DNA of 9,962 nt, from assembly GCA_964431205.1 (NCBI GenBank), contig CAYSIX010000162.1:1-9962 (forward strand), in the 5' to 3' direction. Below are positions 8,720-9,962 of this stretch, in pieces. The notes beneath the pieces were generated by a model. That model was not told where the DNA came from and searched no databases. It saw only the letters and a program-made list of their open reading frames with translations. The position numbers and the translations under genes were made by a program. The first letter of the stretch is position 1; each line of letters starts with the position of its first letter. Origin of the DNA: CAYSIX01 sp964431205 (GTDB taxonomy: Bacteria; Planctomycetota; Phycisphaerae; Phycisphaerales; Phycisphaeraceae).

Positions 8720-9589
8720 CTAGAACTTCCAAAAATCCTTTGGTTTTCCACATAAATCGAGAAAACAATCGGCGTCGTCGCGGAGTTGTTCGACCGCAAA
8801 CTGGCGAGCCTCTTCGGTCCAAGTAGTGTCCACCTCCAGCGGTGCTTTCAGACGTCTATTAATTTGCGTACGTAATTTGCTTTTGATCCACCGCATATGT
8901 TTGCCACCGTATCCCATGGCTCGATACTTGGCGACGACAAATGATCCGATTGGCGAATGACGGATTCGTCGCAGGATTGGGCTATCCATGACCAGGTCTT
9001 CTCGCCGCATGACGTGCGTATTCATGCGCGACGCTGACTGAACCGGTGGGACGCCAATGAACGCGAACACACGGTCAAGTACGCTTGCACGATCGGCTAT
9101 GTAGTCTTCATATGTCAGCAAGAGGATCTGACTGTCGGGGAAGTAGCGACGATACCGATTGATCTGGTAGTAGTATCGACTCGATCGCACTAGGTTTTCG
9201 CCATGAAGAACTTCCTCTGGGAATGGTCTGAGTTTTCGTCCGTTGCTGATCATTTGTGCATACAGCGACGGGATTCGATCGATAGGATGCCGACAAATAT
9301 AGATTAGTTTCGCATGGGGTAGCCGCTCTGCAATCTCTTCGTTTGCCGATGGTGTCCGAGTGTCATCGGAATAGATGGTTGAACCCTCTCCAATCGCTTT
9401 TGCCGGTCCCGCGTTGGCGAATAAGCCTTGATACCACTCCCAAGTCCTGCGACCCTGTCTCGGGTTCCCGAAAAAACTCGGTTCCTTAGGGCGGCTGAAG
9501 AAGACGTCAGGATGGCTTGCCAGCTGCTGACACAAGCTGCTGGTTGCTGATTTGGCAGCTCCAATCACGATGAATGTGGGTAGAAGCAT
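8720..9589 (-). CDS. Sulfotransferase family protein
   Basis: Predicted PAPS-dependent sulfotransferase (289 aa), moving a sulfuryl group from PAPS to a hydroxyl or amine of an unknown acceptor. The 5'-phosphosulfate loop is near the N-terminus (PTFIVIGAAKSATSSL, 4-19, Lys13). The 3'-phosphate motif is ICRHPIDRIPSLYAQM (98-113, Arg100, Ser108). LLLTYEDYIAD (156-166) and the C-terminal Leu-rich/FWKF end fit the Sulfotransfer_1/3 type. The usual KSGTTS is KSATSS here, so the glycine of the loop is changed. ATG 9589 gives the normal start for the family; it follows the icd stop by 25 bp with only a weak GAAGAA upstream. Base composition departs from the neighbours: 9121-9180 is 30/60 G+C, against 45/60 for 7321-7380 in ppc, with more A/T-ending codons. 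This suggests horizontal acquisition. Bacterial members often modify exopolysaccharide or lipids, but the acceptor cannot be read here. Confidence 0.9.
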   Translation of the reverse strand: MLLPTFIVIGAAKSATSSLCQQLASHPDVFFSRPKEPSFFGNPRQGRRTWEWYQGLFANAGPAKAIGEGSTIYSDDTRTPSANEEIAERLPHAKLIYICRHPIDRIPSLYAQMISNGRKLRPFPEEVLHGENLVRSSRYYYQINRYRRYFPDSQILLLTYEDYIADRASVLDRVFAFIGVPPVQSASRMNTHVMRREDLVMDSPILRRIRHSPIGSFVVAKYRAMGYGGKHMRWIKSKLRTQINRRLKAPLEVDTTWTEEARQFAVEQLRDDADCFLDLCGKPKDFWKF

Positions 9590-9614
9590 CGGCGCAGGTT
9601 CTTCATGTAGTGAT

Positions 9615-9962
<348 letters not shown>

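Overview
The window is about 10 kb of GC-rich bacterial chromosome. It most likely comes from the Planctomycetota, and class Phycisphaerae is my best guess. The main pointer is a secreted protease carrying two dockerin-like 'DGDGDVDAFDLS.WQ' repeats followed by a C-terminal PEP-CTERM sorting signal, a combination common in that group. The PadR/HAAS-type gene pair and overall coding style agree with this. The taxonomy is inferred, because the window holds no rRNA or other phylogenetic marker.

Layout from left to right: (1) the 3' end of guaA (GMP synthase) on the + strand. (2) Converging on it and overlapping its end, a secreted trypsin-like serine protease with dockerin-like repeats and a PEP-CTERM tail (- strand). 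(3) Diverging from that, a lipoprotein with two retropepsin-type aspartic protease halves, each with a DTG triad (+ strand). (4) Converging on the lipoprotein gene, a two-gene - strand operon: a PadR-family repressor, then an 802-residue membrane protein with a HAAS/permease-prefix-like N-terminus, a large extracytoplasmic helical region and eight further membrane spans. The padR promoter is very clear (TTGACT-17 bp-TATTAT) and carries two tandem 22-bp dyad units, which look like an autoregulatory operator. (5) On the - strand, ppc (phosphoenolpyruvate carboxylase), complete, with a GC hairpin after its stop codon. (6) A roughly 200-bp spacer with a REP-like element (GTAG followed by a perfect 8-bp-arm palindrome). 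(7) A sulfotransferase gene of clearly lower GC (- strand). (8) The 3' end of icd, NADP-type isocitrate dehydrogenase (- strand), which leaves the window.

How the genes relate: guaA, ppc and icd are housekeeping genes. PEPC replenishes oxaloacetate for the TCA cycle in which Icd acts, so ppc and icd are functionally related neighbours, now separated by a compositionally foreign sulfotransferase gene. The two proteases share an 86-bp divergent intergenic region and both work outside the cytoplasm. The PadR/HAAS pair is a self-contained regulatory module probably serving an envelope function. The least described parts are the 9-TM HAAS-type protein with its dual operator, and the retropepsin-like lipoprotein. 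I see no CRISPR array, tRNA, rRNA, intact transposon or defence system.
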